DNA of 64,000 nucleotides from Psychroserpens damuponensis (GCF_000826655.1 NZ_JXJO01000016.1:124001-188000); one strand, 5' to 3'. Shown: positions 7,701 through 16,990, counted from the stretch's first letter. Numbers and translations: made by a program. The notes: generated by a model not told the origin, from the sequence alone.

Positions 7701-7827
7701 AGAAACTAATTATAGTTTCTTAATCATAAGTAGGTAATCTTAATGTAGTAGTTAAGCGGACGCATTAAGATTTAAAATTTAGTTTAGTTAGGGGTAAAAT
7801 CCTGTCTGTGTATTCAGGCAGGATTTT
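7701..7827 (+). ncRNA. Candidate structured non-coding RNA with three hairpins and a terminator
   Basis: Three consecutive perfect stems lie in a gene-free stretch: AGAAACTA/TAGTTTCT (7701-7720), AATCTTAATG (7736-7745) / CATTAAGATT (7763-7772) around a 17-base loop, and AAAATCCTGTCTG / CAGGCAGGATTTT (7796-7808, 7815-7827) ending in a T-rich tract. The last can act as intrinsic terminator in either direction. The element could be an independent small RNA, the 3' UTR of mazG, or on the other strand the end of the thioredoxin transcript. Strand is uncertain. Confidence 0.45.
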
Positions 7828-7849
7828 ATTATTTATTGATAATCTACCT

Positions 7850-7993
7850 TTAAAAGCCGAAAGACGCATTACAGGTACAGTTATAATTATCGCGATACAT
7901 ATCTACATCTTAATCCTTTTATTCAACAGTTAATGGATCACATGACAGAAACATTACACCTATAAATAATACACTGTAAAAAGTATTTTTCAT
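7850..7993 (-). pseudogene. Remnant of a tiny lipoprotein gene (24 intact codons, then two stops)
   Basis: Starting 3 bases after the stop of the thioredoxin-like gene, an ATG at 7993 opens a 24-residue frame with a textbook lipoprotein signal (MKNTFYSVLFIGVMFLSCDP, lipobox cysteine at 18), ending at 7919. After TAA-AAG-GAT-TAA the same frame continues as DVDMYRDNYNCTCNASFGF to a stop at 7850. Two stops within four codons suggest a decayed lipoprotein of about 48 residues; alternatively the 24-residue peptide is itself made. It lies in the same direction as, and probably in one transcript with, the thioredoxin gene. Confidence 0.45.
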
Positions 7994-7996
7994 TTC

Positions 7997-8551
7997 CTAT
8001 TTCCATTTTATATTGCAACCAATGCTAGGTTTTTGGTCTTCGGAAATTGGCTTGTTATTTAAAATATGATCAAAGGTTGTACGAATATCTGTTCCGGTGA
8101 GTGCGATATCGTTTCCTGGTCTTGAGTCATCCAGTTGTCCTCTGTAAACTAATTTTAAATTACCATCAAACACAAAGAAATCTGGAGTACAAGCAGCATT
8201 ATATGCTTTTGCTACATCTTGCGTTTGGTCATATAAATAAGGAAATATATAATCATTATCTATGGCAAACTGCTTCATAAACTTAGGGCCATCTTGAGGG
8301 TAATTATCAACATCATTACTAGAAATAGCGATGCAATTAATGCCTTTAGAAACATAATCTTTTGCTAATTGTGATAGTTGTGCATTTACATGAATTACAA
8401 ACGGACAATGATTACAAATAAACATAACCAACGTACCCTTGAGACCTTTTGCTTCGTTTAAAGAAATTATAGTGTCATCAACAGTGTTTACTAATTTAAA
8501 ATCGGGAGCTTTTGTACCTAACGGAAGCATATTTGATTGTGTGCGTGCCAT
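7997..8551 (-). CDS. Thioredoxin-like/AhpC-TSA (redoxin) family protein
   Basis: A 184-residue redoxin-fold protein. APDFKLVNTVDDTIISL at 15-31 is the AhpC/TSA entry segment, and CNHCP with C46 and C49 forms the CxxC redox site in the position of the peroxiredoxin peroxidatic Cys. CTPDFFVFD near 121-129 contains the cis-Pro-type region. No signal peptide is present, so it is cytosolic. The family is common in Bacteroidota; substrate unknown. It is divergent from csaA with only about 20 bp between starts, so the two promoters must overlap the opposite coding regions or be shared. Confidence 0.85.
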   Translation of the reverse strand: MARTQSNMLPLGTKAPDFKLVNTVDDTIISLNEAKGLKGTLVMFICNHCPFVIHVNAQLSQLAKDYVSKGINCIAISSNDVDNYPQDGPKFMKQFAIDNDYIFPYLYDQTQDVAKAYNAACTPDFFVFDGNLKLVYRGQLDDSRPGNDIALTGTDIRTTFDHILNNKPISEDQKPSIGCNIKWK

Positions 8552-8571
8552 ATTTTTTATACTTTTAGTTT

Positions 8572-8907
8572 ATGAATAATATAATAACTTTTGAAGACTT
8601 CACCAAGGTAGATTTACGAATTGGAACGATAATAGAGGTTAACGATTTTCCTAAGGCTCGACAACCAGCATATCAGTTACTTATCGATTTTGGAGAACTT
8701 GGTATTCGTAAGTCGTCAGCTCAAATCACAACCTTATACTCTAAACAGGATTTATTACAAAAGCAAATAGTTGCTGTTGTTAACTTTCCGAAGAAACAAA
8801 TCGCAACATTTATGAGTGAATGTTTAGTATTAGGAGCTGTACAAGGGAAAGATGTTGTTTTATTAAACCCTGAAAATAGAGTTAAAAACGGATCGACCGT
8901 ATCATAA
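8572..8907 (+). CDS. csaA: CsaA-like tRNA-binding/chaperone protein
   Basis: A 111-residue protein consisting of one EMAP/Trbp111-type OB-fold: FTKVDLRIGTIIEVNDFPKAR at 8-28, IRKSSAQITTLYS near 44, VVNFPKKQIATFMSECLVLGA near 66-86. CsaA binds tRNA-like structures and has been described as an export-related chaperone in Bacillus; the cellular role here is unproven. Length matches CsaA. Its stop is followed at once by the BASS transporter start (ATG at 8911), so they form an operon with the acyltransferase. Confidence 0.9.
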   Translation: MNNIITFEDFTKVDLRIGTIIEVNDFPKARQPAYQLLIDFGELGIRKSSAQITTLYSKQDLLQKQIVAVVNFPKKQIATFMSECLVLGAVQGKDVVLLNPENRVKNGSTVS

Positions 8908-8910
8908 TTG

Positions 8911-9822
8911 ATGGAGCAATTAGACAACGTAAAAATAAATTTTGACAGTCAAGGATTGTGGGTGCTAAACATGGCTCTAGCGGTTGTCATGTTTGGTGTT
9001 GCTTTGGGTATTTCGGTTAACGATTTTAAATCTTTATTAAAGCAACCAAAGTTGGTATTAGTGGGTATTTTAGCTCAATTTGCTTTGTTACCATTGTTGA
9101 CATTTGTAATTGTTGTTCTAATTAAGCCACAACCTAGTATTGCTTTAGGAATGATGATGGTTGCTGCTTGTCCTGGTGGTAATATATCTAATTTCATGAC
9201 GCATTTAGCTCATGGAAATACCGCGCTTTCAGTCTCGTTAACCGCTTTTGGAACATTACTAACGATAGTGTTAACGCCTTTAAATTTTCATTTGTATGCG
9301 AGTTTGTATGAGCCTACATCACAAATTTTAAGAGATGTGCAAATACAACCTTTTGAACTTATTAAATTAATCGTACTCATTTTAGGAATTCCACTTGTAC
9401 TAGGAATGTTACTTAAATATAAAAACAATACGCTTGCTATAAAACTGTCTAAATTACTTAAACCCATTTCGATTTTAGTGTTTGTAGCTATTGTAGTTAT
9501 TGCCTTTTCTAAAAATTTAGAGGTTTTTTATAATTATATACATTATGTTTTAATTATTGGTGTTTCACATAATGCATTAGCTATTTTGTTAGGGTTTTTG
9601 ACAGCTAGATTATTTAGATTGTCATTTAAAGATCAAAAAACAATAGCCATAGAAACAGGTATCCAAAACTCAGGGTTGGGTTTATTACTCATTTTTGCAT
9701 TTTTTAGTGGTTTAGGTGGTATGGCTATTATGGCTGCTTTTTGGGGAATTTGGCATATTGTTTCTGGATTACTGTTAGCGTTTTATTGGAGCCGTAAACC
9801 TTCTAAAATTGTTGTAGCTTGA
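8911..9822 (+). CDS. Bile acid:sodium symporter (BASS) family transporter
   Basis: An integral membrane protein of 303 residues with nine to ten hydrophobic segments, starting near ALAVVMFGVALGISV. The glycine/proline-rich AACPGGNISNFMTHLAHGN and the second-half IAIETGIQNSGLGLLL are the two crossover motifs that bind sodium and substrate in the BASS fold. The substrate in bacteria may be bile acids, pantoate, pyruvate or other organic anions and cannot be told here. I prefer the ATG at 8911 over the in-frame TTG at 8908. The gene sits 3 bp after csaA and overlaps the acyltransferase start by 4 bp. Confidence 0.9.
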   Translation: MEQLDNVKINFDSQGLWVLNMALAVVMFGVALGISVNDFKSLLKQPKLVLVGILAQFALLPLLTFVIVVLIKPQPSIALGMMMVAACPGGNISNFMTHLAHGNTALSVSLTAFGTLLTIVLTPLNFHLYASLYEPTSQILRDVQIQPFELIKLIVLILGIPLVLGMLLKYKNNTLAIKLSKLLKPISILVFVAIVVIAFSKNLEVFYNYIHYVLIIGVSHNALAILLGFLTARLFRLSFKDQKTIAIETGIQNSGLGLLLIFAFFSGLGGMAIMAAFWGIWHIVSGLLLAFYWSRKPSKIVVA

Positions 9823-10850
9823 AACAAATATGGCTGTTTAGTGTAAGAGCGTATTTACGCTTAGCGTTGTTTTTTTATTTTAAAAAAATTGAGATACAAC
9901 ATATTAATCGTGTTCCTAAAAATGAAGCTGTAATTTTTTTAGGCAATCATCAAAATGCATTGTTAGATGCCCTGTTGATAGCAACCAAAAACGGTCGTTT
10001 TTCTTATTTTTTAACTCGTGCATCGGTTTTTAATAAGCCCTTAGTAAGTAAAATATTGCAAAGTTTACAAATGCTTCCTGTATATCGAATAAGAGATGGT
10101 TGGGGAAATTTAAATAAAAATAATGCGGTGTTTTCTAAAACATCAAAGTTATTAAGTGAACGTAATGCGGTAGTAATTTTTCCTGAAGGTAGTCATCACT
10201 TAAATAGAACGGTTAGACCTCTAAGTAAAGGGTTTACCCGTATTATTTTTGAAACGTTGGAGCGTTATCCAAAAACTGAAATAAAATTGATTCCTGTAGG
10301 TCTTAACTTTAAACATGCCGAGAAATTTAGTGATACTGCTCTAATTCATTTTGGGAAACCTATAACTGTTGGTTTAGAATTGCTTGAAGATAAAGCTCAA
10401 AGTGTATTAAAATTAAAAGAAGAGGTATCACAACAGTTAAAAGAACTGACAATTCATATTGAAAATGACAATTACGAATTAACACTTCAGCAATTAAAAG
10501 ATTTAAATGTAGATTTTACAAAACCAGAAACCGTCAATCAATGTATCGCAAATAACTTTAAAGATTGTAAACAAGCAAAACCCAAATTGGTGCATCCAAT
10601 TAAACAAATAGCTAAAGTTTTATTAATCCTTAATTTGTTTGCTCCTTATTTGATTTGGAAAAAAATTGCCGAACCAAAAATTAAGGAAATTGAATTTACC
10701 TCTACATTTAGGTTTGCAATAGTTATCTCATTAGTGCCCATTTTTATAATCTTGGTCATGATTATTTTAGCACTTCTATTGTCTATTAAATTTGCATTTT
10801 TGTATGTAATTGCTGTTATTATTTTGGCTTTACTATCAGTTAAGCTATAA
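9819..10850 (+). CDS. PlsC-like lysophospholipid acyltransferase with C-terminal membrane anchor
   Basis: A 343-residue membrane-associated acyltransferase for glycerophospholipid or ornithine/lipid acylation. NHQNALLDALL near 43 is a variant of the NHxxxxD catalytic motif with Gln/Asn in between, and FPEGSHHLN near 123 is the substrate-binding FPEGxR/S motif. After about residue 270 come one or two strongly hydrophobic helices (FAIVISLVPIFIILVMIILALLL...). Start TTG at 9819 overlaps the TGA of the BASS gene; no closer ATG preserves the N-terminus, so a coupled TTG start is likely. Confidence 0.85.
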   Translation: MKQIWLFSVRAYLRLALFFYFKKIEIQHINRVPKNEAVIFLGNHQNALLDALLIATKNGRFSYFLTRASVFNKPLVSKILQSLQMLPVYRIRDGWGNLNKNNAVFSKTSKLLSERNAVVIFPEGSHHLNRTVRPLSKGFTRIIFETLERYPKTEIKLIPVGLNFKHAEKFSDTALIHFGKPITVGLELLEDKAQSVLKLKEEVSQQLKELTIHIENDNYELTLQQLKDLNVDFTKPETVNQCIANNFKDCKQAKPKLVHPIKQIAKVLLILNLFAPYLIWKKIAEPKIKEIEFTSTFRFAIVISLVPIFIILVMIILALLLSIKFAFLYVIAVIILALLSVKL

Positions 10851-10890
10851 ATTAAATTTCAAGTAGAAATATACCATAAGTATTTACAAA

Positions 10891-13395
10891 TCACATTTCG
10901 TCTCTAAAAAATATGGCATTCATCAACAATTTATTTGTGCCATACCAAAACGCTCTAAAATTGGTGTTATCTGTAAAAACCACAACATTACCTCGACCCA
11001 AATGTTTCACTTTAAAAGGAACAGTTAAAGCTAAACTATCTAAGTTTGGTTTTGAAATATAACCACTTAACAATGGATTTTTTGTGTATTGTATTGGGTT
11101 GTTATAGCTTTGTTCATCAGCCTTCATAAATAGCGTATTGTTTCTAAATAGGGCAATTTTATCGTTTTTATAACCAAAATTAATGGGATGCGAACGATCA
11201 ATCTGAGCTTCAAAAATGGCACCTCCAATATATTGCGCACCTCTATAATCACTACGTTGCTCAAAGCTAATATCATTAGCTTTACGCTCCATTTTTTTAA
11301 AATCTAGGCTTATAAATTCGCTGTTTTTTAGCCAATTTAATGCACTTCTAAAACCAATGAGTGTTCCGCCTTTTTGAACCCATTCTTTTAATTTTTTTGT
11401 CGCACTAGCATCAACACGTCCACTTGGTAAAATAATGGTATTATAACGGTCTAAATTTGCCCAATTTAATGCGCTGTTATCTAGTTTTGTTAATCGTATA
11501 TCATAACGTTGATCAAATATATGCCACATCTCTCCAGCGTCATACGGACTAATGCCATCACCAACAATCATTGCGACTTTTGGCTGTTTAAGCGCTTTAA
11601 ATTGATTGCTGCCTAAATCAATACCTTGCGTTAATCCTGTTGTTACTGCATCAATTTGAACGTGACTTTCTTCGGAAATGTTCTGTAAAAAGTTATAGAG
11701 TTCTGTTGCAGATTTATCTTGATTTTGAACAGGTATTAAAATCGTACCATAATCGTAAGATGTACCATTTATACTAAACTGTTTCATGGCTACTTTTGCT
11801 CGCAACCCAGAAGTTAAAATAGCGTTTAAGGCTTTTGGTGTATAATATTCATGCCATTCCATGAGGTATGCGTAATTGCTTTTTGCGGTAACGATTCCTG
11901 TTTTTAATTGTAAATCTTCAACTTTGTCACCTGCTTTAGAGGTTGAGATATTGTCATCATAATCCAATCCAAATGCTAAAGGAAACGTCCATGCAGATAC
12001 ATCGTAAAACAAACTGTCTTGAAATGTGGTGCGTTTTTCAAACATGGCATTAATCATTCGTGTGTTTTTTTGATTCTTCGGAATAATAAACGCATGTCCT
12101 TTTTTAAACCGTTTGCCATTACTCGTAAAGTTCTCCTTTAATTCATGAAACGCTATATGTTGGCGTTTTAAAATTTCGGCTAAATGATAGGTTTTTGCAG
12201 CATCCTTTTCATCTCCAAATACAATGGCTTTGTCGTTTTCTTTGGTGGCTTCGGTTCTTGCATTTTTATAGAAGTCATGTTGGTATTGGAGAATCTCTTC
12301 TCGCATATGTTGTGCAGCTTCTAATGTAGACAAAGCTGCTGTAAGTTGATTACGTATGGTGAATGGGAACGTTAAAATCCCGTTATCACTTTCTTGAATG
12401 TGTCCGCGAGAACTAGCTTGCTCAAACAAAATGCCAATGCCACCGTTGATATCTGGAAAGGTAGATCCTTTTCCGTAGTAAAAATCATCAAAACTCTCTT
12501 CGGTATAATATAACGAGCCGATTTTATCAAAGGCTTTGGCGTGAAAATTTCCAATATTTTTAGTGAGTTCTTGGTTTAGTTTTGGAGTAAGTGGATGTGT
12601 TCTTGATGGAATACCAGGTTGAAAAAAGAAACTGGCATTGGTTCCCATTTCGTGATGATCTGTAAGAATATTTGGCAACCATTTATGAAAACTTGCAATA
12701 CGAGCTTGCGACTCTGGCAATTGTACTGGTAGCCAATCTCTATTCATATCAAACCAATAATGATTGGTTCGTCCGCCAGGCCAAACTTCGTCGTACTCTC
12801 GGTCATTAGGATCTGGATTTAAGTTTTTGCTTTTATTGGTGTTAGCCCAATACGCAAAACGTTGTAACCCATCAGGATTTAATGCAGGATCAAATAAAAT
12901 AACCGTATTTTCTAGAAGTGTTTTAACGTCTTCATTTTGAGCTGCAGCAAGATGATAAGCTGCTAACATTGCTGCATTAGATCCACTTGCTTCATTACCA
13001 TGAATTGAAAATCCTTGATAGACAACTATTGGCATATTGCTTGTGTTTATAGTGTTTTCTTCGGTCGCAGCAATATGTGTTGCTCTAATAGATTCTAAGT
13101 TTTTGTGATTCTCGGGAGACGTAATGGTGAGTAGGAGTAGAGGTCTGCCTTCAAAGGTTGTACCTCTGTTTTCTATTGAAATCCTGTTTGACGATTTTGC
13201 TAAAGCTTGCATATAATACACGAGCTTATCGTGTGTAATGTGCCACTCGCCAACTTGATGACCTATAACAGATTGTGGTGTTGGTATTGACTGATCATAT
13301 GTAGTATCTTGAGATAGATAATAGGATAAATCGTTTTGAGATTGAGCACTAATACTAAAGATAGAAAGCACAAATAGAAAGAAAGTTAGTCTCAT
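10891..13395 (-). CDS. Secreted M14 family zinc carboxypeptidase
   Basis: An 834-residue exported peptidase with signal peptide (MRLTFFLFVLSIFSISAQS). The M14 domain (about 40-370) has zinc ligands HGNE (H132, E135) and a histidine in DHHEMG (H247 or H248), and the general-base region GILFEQASSRG near 322-332. The C-terminal half holds a glutamine amidotransferase-like Rossmann segment (VAMIVGDGISPYDAGEMWHIFDQ, followed by NTIILPSGR). This architecture is typical of Bacteroidota M14 enzymes of periplasm or surface. It has no T9SS tail. Substrate unknown. Confidence 0.93.
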   Translation of the reverse strand: MRLTFFLFVLSIFSISAQSQNDLSYYLSQDTTYDQSIPTPQSVIGHQVGEWHITHDKLVYYMQALAKSSNRISIENRGTTFEGRPLLLLTITSPENHKNLESIRATHIAATEENTINTSNMPIVVYQGFSIHGNEASGSNAAMLAAYHLAAAQNEDVKTLLENTVILFDPALNPDGLQRFAYWANTNKSKNLNPDPNDREYDEVWPGGRTNHYWFDMNRDWLPVQLPESQARIASFHKWLPNILTDHHEMGTNASFFFQPGIPSRTHPLTPKLNQELTKNIGNFHAKAFDKIGSLYYTEESFDDFYYGKGSTFPDINGGIGILFEQASSRGHIQESDNGILTFPFTIRNQLTAALSTLEAAQHMREEILQYQHDFYKNARTEATKENDKAIVFGDEKDAAKTYHLAEILKRQHIAFHELKENFTSNGKRFKKGHAFIIPKNQKNTRMINAMFEKRTTFQDSLFYDVSAWTFPLAFGLDYDDNISTSKAGDKVEDLQLKTGIVTAKSNYAYLMEWHEYYTPKALNAILTSGLRAKVAMKQFSINGTSYDYGTILIPVQNQDKSATELYNFLQNISEESHVQIDAVTTGLTQGIDLGSNQFKALKQPKVAMIVGDGISPYDAGEMWHIFDQRYDIRLTKLDNSALNWANLDRYNTIILPSGRVDASATKKLKEWVQKGGTLIGFRSALNWLKNSEFISLDFKKMERKANDISFEQRSDYRGAQYIGGAIFEAQIDRSHPINFGYKNDKIALFRNNTLFMKADEQSYNNPIQYTKNPLLSGYISKPNLDSLALTVPFKVKHLGRGNVVVFTDNTNFRAFWYGTNKLLMNAIFFRDEM

Positions 13396-13426
13396 AGAAG
13401 GAGTTGATTAGTTTATAAAAATAGAA

Positions 13427-13453
13427 AAACCGTTACTCAATGAATAACGGTTT
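13427..13453 (-). terminator. Intrinsic terminator of the DUF3276 gene
   Basis: Stem AAACCGTTA (13427-13435) / TAACGGTTT (13445-13453) with a 9-base loop; on the minus strand the right arm runs into TTTTTCTATTTTT. It lies 24 bp past the DUF3276 stop and before the M14 start. Confidence 0.65.
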
Positions 13454-13476
13454 ATATAATTTAACAATTGAATGTT

Positions 13477-13878
13477 TTAGATATCTTCAAAATTGATGTC
13501 TGTGAATTTTTCGGCAGAATCAGAAGTATTAATAGATTCTCCGCCTTCTGTAATATCGTTTGGTTTAGAGTAATCTTCTTTTTTGAAATCTTTTTGATGA
13601 CGTTCACTTATAACTTCATCCCCTTTTTCAGTTATAATATAATCGGTCATTTCTTTTAAAATTTCATTAAACTCAGCAAAATCTTCTTTGTATAAATAGA
13701 TTTTATGTTTTTTGTAATGAAACGATCCGTCATCGTTGGTGAATTTTTTACTTTCAGTAATAGTAAGATAATAATCTTCTGCCTTAGTCGCTCTAACGTC
13801 AAAAAAATAGGTTCGTCGTCCTGCTCTTAAGACTTTTGAGAAAATTTCTTCTTTCTCCATCATTCCGTGATCACTCAT
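13477..13878 (-). CDS. DUF3276 (PUR-alpha-like) single-strand nucleic-acid binding protein
   Basis: A 133-residue protein with one PUR repeat-like fold: EEIFSKVLRAGRRTYFFDVRATKAEDYYLTITESKK at 10-45, then HKIYLYKEDFAEFNEILKEMTDYI. Members in Bacteroidota (B. fragilis/B. burgdorferi PUR-alpha homologues) form dimers that bind single-stranded DNA or RNA. The last 45 residues are acidic and probably disordered. The start at MSDHGMMEKEE may instead be the Met at codon 6 or 7. Gene product is cytosolic, monocistronic, with a terminator after it. Confidence 0.88.
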   Translation of the reverse strand: MSDHGMMEKEEIFSKVLRAGRRTYFFDVRATKAEDYYLTITESKKFTNDDGSFHYKKHKIYLYKEDFAEFNEILKEMTDYIITEKGDEVISERHQKDFKKEDYSKPNDITEGGESINTSDSAEKFTDINFEDI

Positions 13879-13949
13879 AGCTAATTTTTAATTTTTGAAT
13901 TGATTGTTCACCAAAAATCTAAAAAAAAAGATTAGTAAGCAACAAATAA

Positions 13950-15704
13950 CTATATTTCTTTTGTGCTTAGTTGTTTTACGTATAGTTCTTTGTAGTAACC
14001 ATCTAGGTTAACAAGAGATTCATGCGTTCCTTTTTGAATAATTTTGCCGTCATCTAAAACAATAATTTTATCTGCGTTTTTAGCAGAAGAGACACGATGA
14101 CTTACAATGATTGTCGTTTTGTTTTTAGAAACTTCTCGTAAACTTTTAAGGATTTTTTCTTCAGTTTCGGTATCAACAGCCGATAAGCAGTCGTCAAAAA
14201 GCATGATTTCTGGAGCTTTGATGATGGCTCTTGCTATAGAGATACGTTGTTTTTGTCCGCCAGAAAGTGTGACACCACGTTCTCCTAATTTGGTTTTGTA
14301 GCCATTAGTGAATTTTATTATGTTTTTGTGTACATCTGCATTTTTGGCTGCTTTGATAACAGCTTCTTCGGTAGCATCTTCTTTTCCAAACATGATATTG
14401 TTTTCAATAGTATCAGAAAATAAAAAAGCATCTTGAGGCACATAGCCTATATGATCACGTAAACTTTTAAGGTTAATTTGATTTATTTGAGTGCCATCAA
14501 TCAAAATTTGACCTTCTTGCACATCATATAATCTACCAATCAAATCTAGAATGGTTGATTTTCCAGAACCTGTTTTTCCTAGTATAGCCAGTGTTTCTCC
14601 TTTTTTAAGAGAGAAACTAACGTTGTCTAGAGCTTTAATATTAGTATCAGGATATACATAGGTAACAGCTTTAAAATCAATATTTCCATTGATGTTCGTA
14701 GGAGTTGAAATTAAGTTTTTAACTTCAGGCTCTTCTTTTAAAAATTGATTGATTCGTTTTTGAGACGCTTCGGCTTGTTGAACTAAATTTGTAACCCATC
14801 CTACTGTCGCAACTGGCCACGTTAACATGTTTACATAAATTAAAAACTCTGCAATGGTTCCAATTTCTTTAATTTCACCATTAATATATTGCATGCCTCC
14901 AATGTAAGCAACAAGTACATTACTCAACCCAATAAGTAAAATCATGGAAGGGAAAAAGAGCGCTTGTACCTTTGTTAGATCAATTTGCTTTTGTTTACTT
15001 TCTTCGGAAAGTTTATTAAACTCATCATAGTTTCTTTGTTCAATTCCGTAGGACTTAATAACAGAAATACCACTAAAAGATTCTTGCGTATAAGCGGATA
15101 GGTGAGATAAATATTCTTGAACAACTCTACTTCGATTATTGATTACTCTACTTAATTTATAGATAATGAAAGAGAGTAGAGGTAGAGGTAAAACAGTATA
15201 TAAGGTTAATTTAGGAGCTACACTTATCATATATATTAACGCTACGATAAATAGTGTCACAGTATTGATTGTATACATAATAGCAGGACCAGCATACATT
15301 CTAACTTTACCAACATCTTCACTTATTCTATTCATCAAATCACCAGTTTTATTAGCCTTGTAAAAGTTTAGTGATAGGTTTTGATACTGTTGATAGATTT
15401 CATTTTTTAAATCATATTCGATAAAACGAGATACATTTATAATTGTTTGTCTCATTAAAAATGTAAAGATTCCTGCAATAACAGCGGCTCCAATAAGATA
15501 GCCAATATTTAAGGCTAGTTCTTGTCTAAAAACGGCTTCTGAAATGTTACCATTTAATTTATTGGAGATTGTAGTAATGGCTTTACCTATATACCTTGGA
15601 GTAAACAATGCAAATATTTTAGCGCCAATCGTAATTAAGATTCCTAAAAGCAATCTATAGCGGTACTTTTTAAAATATTTGTTGATGTGTTTTAGTTCTT
15701 TCAT
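13950..15704 (-). CDS. ABC exporter, fused membrane and ATPase domains (MsbA/MDR-like)
   Basis: A 584-residue half-transporter that works as a homodimer or heterodimer in the inner membrane. Six hydrophobic segments lie within about 15-310 (ABC transporter type 1 fold). The ATPase has Walker A GKTGSGKST near 375, signature LSGGQKQR near 480, Walker B IMLFDDCLSAVD near 499 and the H-loop VSHR. The substrate may be lipid or drug; the sequence does not decide. It is divergent from the amino-acid dehydrogenase at 15835 with 130 bp between. Confidence 0.93.
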   Translation of the reverse strand: MKELKHINKYFKKYRYRLLLGILITIGAKIFALFTPRYIGKAITTISNKLNGNISEAVFRQELALNIGYLIGAAVIAGIFTFLMRQTIINVSRFIEYDLKNEIYQQYQNLSLNFYKANKTGDLMNRISEDVGKVRMYAGPAIMYTINTVTLFIVALIYMISVAPKLTLYTVLPLPLLSFIIYKLSRVINNRSRVVQEYLSHLSAYTQESFSGISVIKSYGIEQRNYDEFNKLSEESKQKQIDLTKVQALFFPSMILLIGLSNVLVAYIGGMQYINGEIKEIGTIAEFLIYVNMLTWPVATVGWVTNLVQQAEASQKRINQFLKEEPEVKNLISTPTNINGNIDFKAVTYVYPDTNIKALDNVSFSLKKGETLAILGKTGSGKSTILDLIGRLYDVQEGQILIDGTQINQINLKSLRDHIGYVPQDAFLFSDTIENNIMFGKEDATEEAVIKAAKNADVHKNIIKFTNGYKTKLGERGVTLSGGQKQRISIARAIIKAPEIMLFDDCLSAVDTETEEKILKSLREVSKNKTTIIVSHRVSSAKNADKIIVLDDGKIIQKGTHESLVNLDGYYKELYVKQLSTKEI

Positions 15705-15780
15705 TAATCTTTTTGAAACTTAAATATTAACAATTTATTATTTTTAATATCTATTTTTTGCTAATACTCTAATATTGGGT

Positions 15781-15788
15781 TATTTTTG
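15781..15788 (+). promoter_or_regulatory. -7 promoter element TATTTTTG for the amino-acid dehydrogenase
   Basis: TTTG at 15757-15760, then 20 bases, then TATTTTTG: both halves of the Bacteroidota promoter are present. Predicted leader of about 40 nt. Confidence 0.6.
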
Positions 15789-15834
15789 CTCGCTATTTTA
15801 CACATAATTAAAATAAACACTTAATCTACATACA

Positions 15835-16938
15835 ATGACAACAGATGTTTTAAGTACTAAAGAACTATCAAAAATTGACCCAGTTTTTGGACAGTTATCT
15901 TTTGATAATCATGAACAAATCGTTTTTTGCAACGACAAAGATACTGGTTTAAAAGCAATAATTGGAATTCATAACACAGTTTTGGGACCTGCACTTGGCG
16001 GTACTCGAATGTGGAATTATAATAACGAGTGGGAAGCACTTAATGATGTTTTAAGGCTTTCTCGTGGTATGACTTTCAAATCAGCAATCACAGGTTTAAA
16101 TCTTGGTGGAGGAAAAGCAGTCGTCATTGGTGATGCTAAAACTCAAAAAACACCAGAACTTATGAAAAAGTTTGGTGAGTTTGTTCACGGTTTAAGCGGA
16201 AAATATATTACCGCCGAAGATGTGGGTATGACTACCGAAGATATGGATCTTGTAAGAGAAGTTACGCCATATGTAACTGGTATTTCAGAAAGCAAAGGTG
16301 GCGCAGGAAATCCATCTCCAATCACAGCTTATGGTGTTTTTATGGGAATGAAAGCTGCTGCCAAATTTAAGTATGGAAGCGATATTCTTGAAGATAAAAA
16401 TGTTTTTGTTCAAGGTATTGGTCATGTTGGAGAATCTCTAGTAGAGCATTTAACCAACGAAGGTGCTAAGGTTACTATTTCGGACATTAACCAAGAACGT
16501 TTGGAAGAAGTACGTTCTAAATACGATGTCACGATTTACGGTGGGCATGATATCTATAGTGAACCAATGGATATTTATGCACCATGTGCTTTAGGAGCTA
16601 CTATAAATGATGACACCATCTATAAATTAAGAGCAGATATTATTGCTGGAGCAGCAAACAACCAGTTAGCTGACGAAGTGAAGCATGGTAAGCTGTTACA
16701 AGAAAAGAATATTTTATACGCTCCAGATTTTTTAATTAACGCAGGTGGTATCATTAATGTTTACGCAGAGTTAGAAAATTATGACAAGCAAGAGATCATG
16801 CGTAAAACTGAAAATATCTATAATACGACTTTAGAAATATTAGATCGTGCAAAAGCTAGTCAAATAACTACAAATGCAGCAGCTATGAGTCTTGCAAAAG
16901 AACGTATAGAGACAAGAAAAAGAGAACAACAAAAATAA
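15835..16938 (+). CDS. Glu/Leu/Phe/Val dehydrogenase (leucine dehydrogenase-like)
   Basis: A 367-residue NAD-dependent oxidative deaminase of branched-chain or aromatic amino acids. GPALGGTRMWNY near 52-63 and the glycine-rich LNLGGGKAVVIGD near 87-99 (with catalytic Lys) mark the substrate domain; ITAEDVGM carries the catalytic Asp; the Rossmann motif QGIGHVGESL starts near residue 199. Length fits leucine/valine dehydrogenases rather than the ~450-residue glutamate dehydrogenases. It supplies 2-oxo acids for branched-chain degradation or, in reverse, amino acids. Confidence 0.92.
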   Translation: MTTDVLSTKELSKIDPVFGQLSFDNHEQIVFCNDKDTGLKAIIGIHNTVLGPALGGTRMWNYNNEWEALNDVLRLSRGMTFKSAITGLNLGGGKAVVIGDAKTQKTPELMKKFGEFVHGLSGKYITAEDVGMTTEDMDLVREVTPYVTGISESKGGAGNPSPITAYGVFMGMKAAAKFKYGSDILEDKNVFVQGIGHVGESLVEHLTNEGAKVTISDINQERLEEVRSKYDVTIYGGHDIYSEPMDIYAPCALGATINDDTIYKLRADIIAGAANNQLADEVKHGKLLQEKNILYAPDFLINAGGIINVYAELENYDKQEIMRKTENIYNTTLEILDRAKASQITTNAAAMSLAKERIETRKREQQK

Positions 16939-16981
16939 AAATAATACAAACTAAAATAGTTTGCATAATTTAAAATTATAG

Positions 16982-16989
16982 TATTTTTG
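16982..16989 (+). promoter_or_regulatory. Full promoter (TTTG-N18-TATTTTTG) for nusB
   Basis: TTTG at 16960-16963, 18 bases, then TATTTTTG: the best promoter match in the window. Transcription should start near 16994, at the base of the hairpin that follows. Confidence 0.65.
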
Positions 16990-16990
16990 C

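Noticed and set aside
13468-13659. 63-codon plus-strand frame opposite DUF3276
   Set aside because: Phe-rich antisense shadow of the acidic DUF3276 tail.
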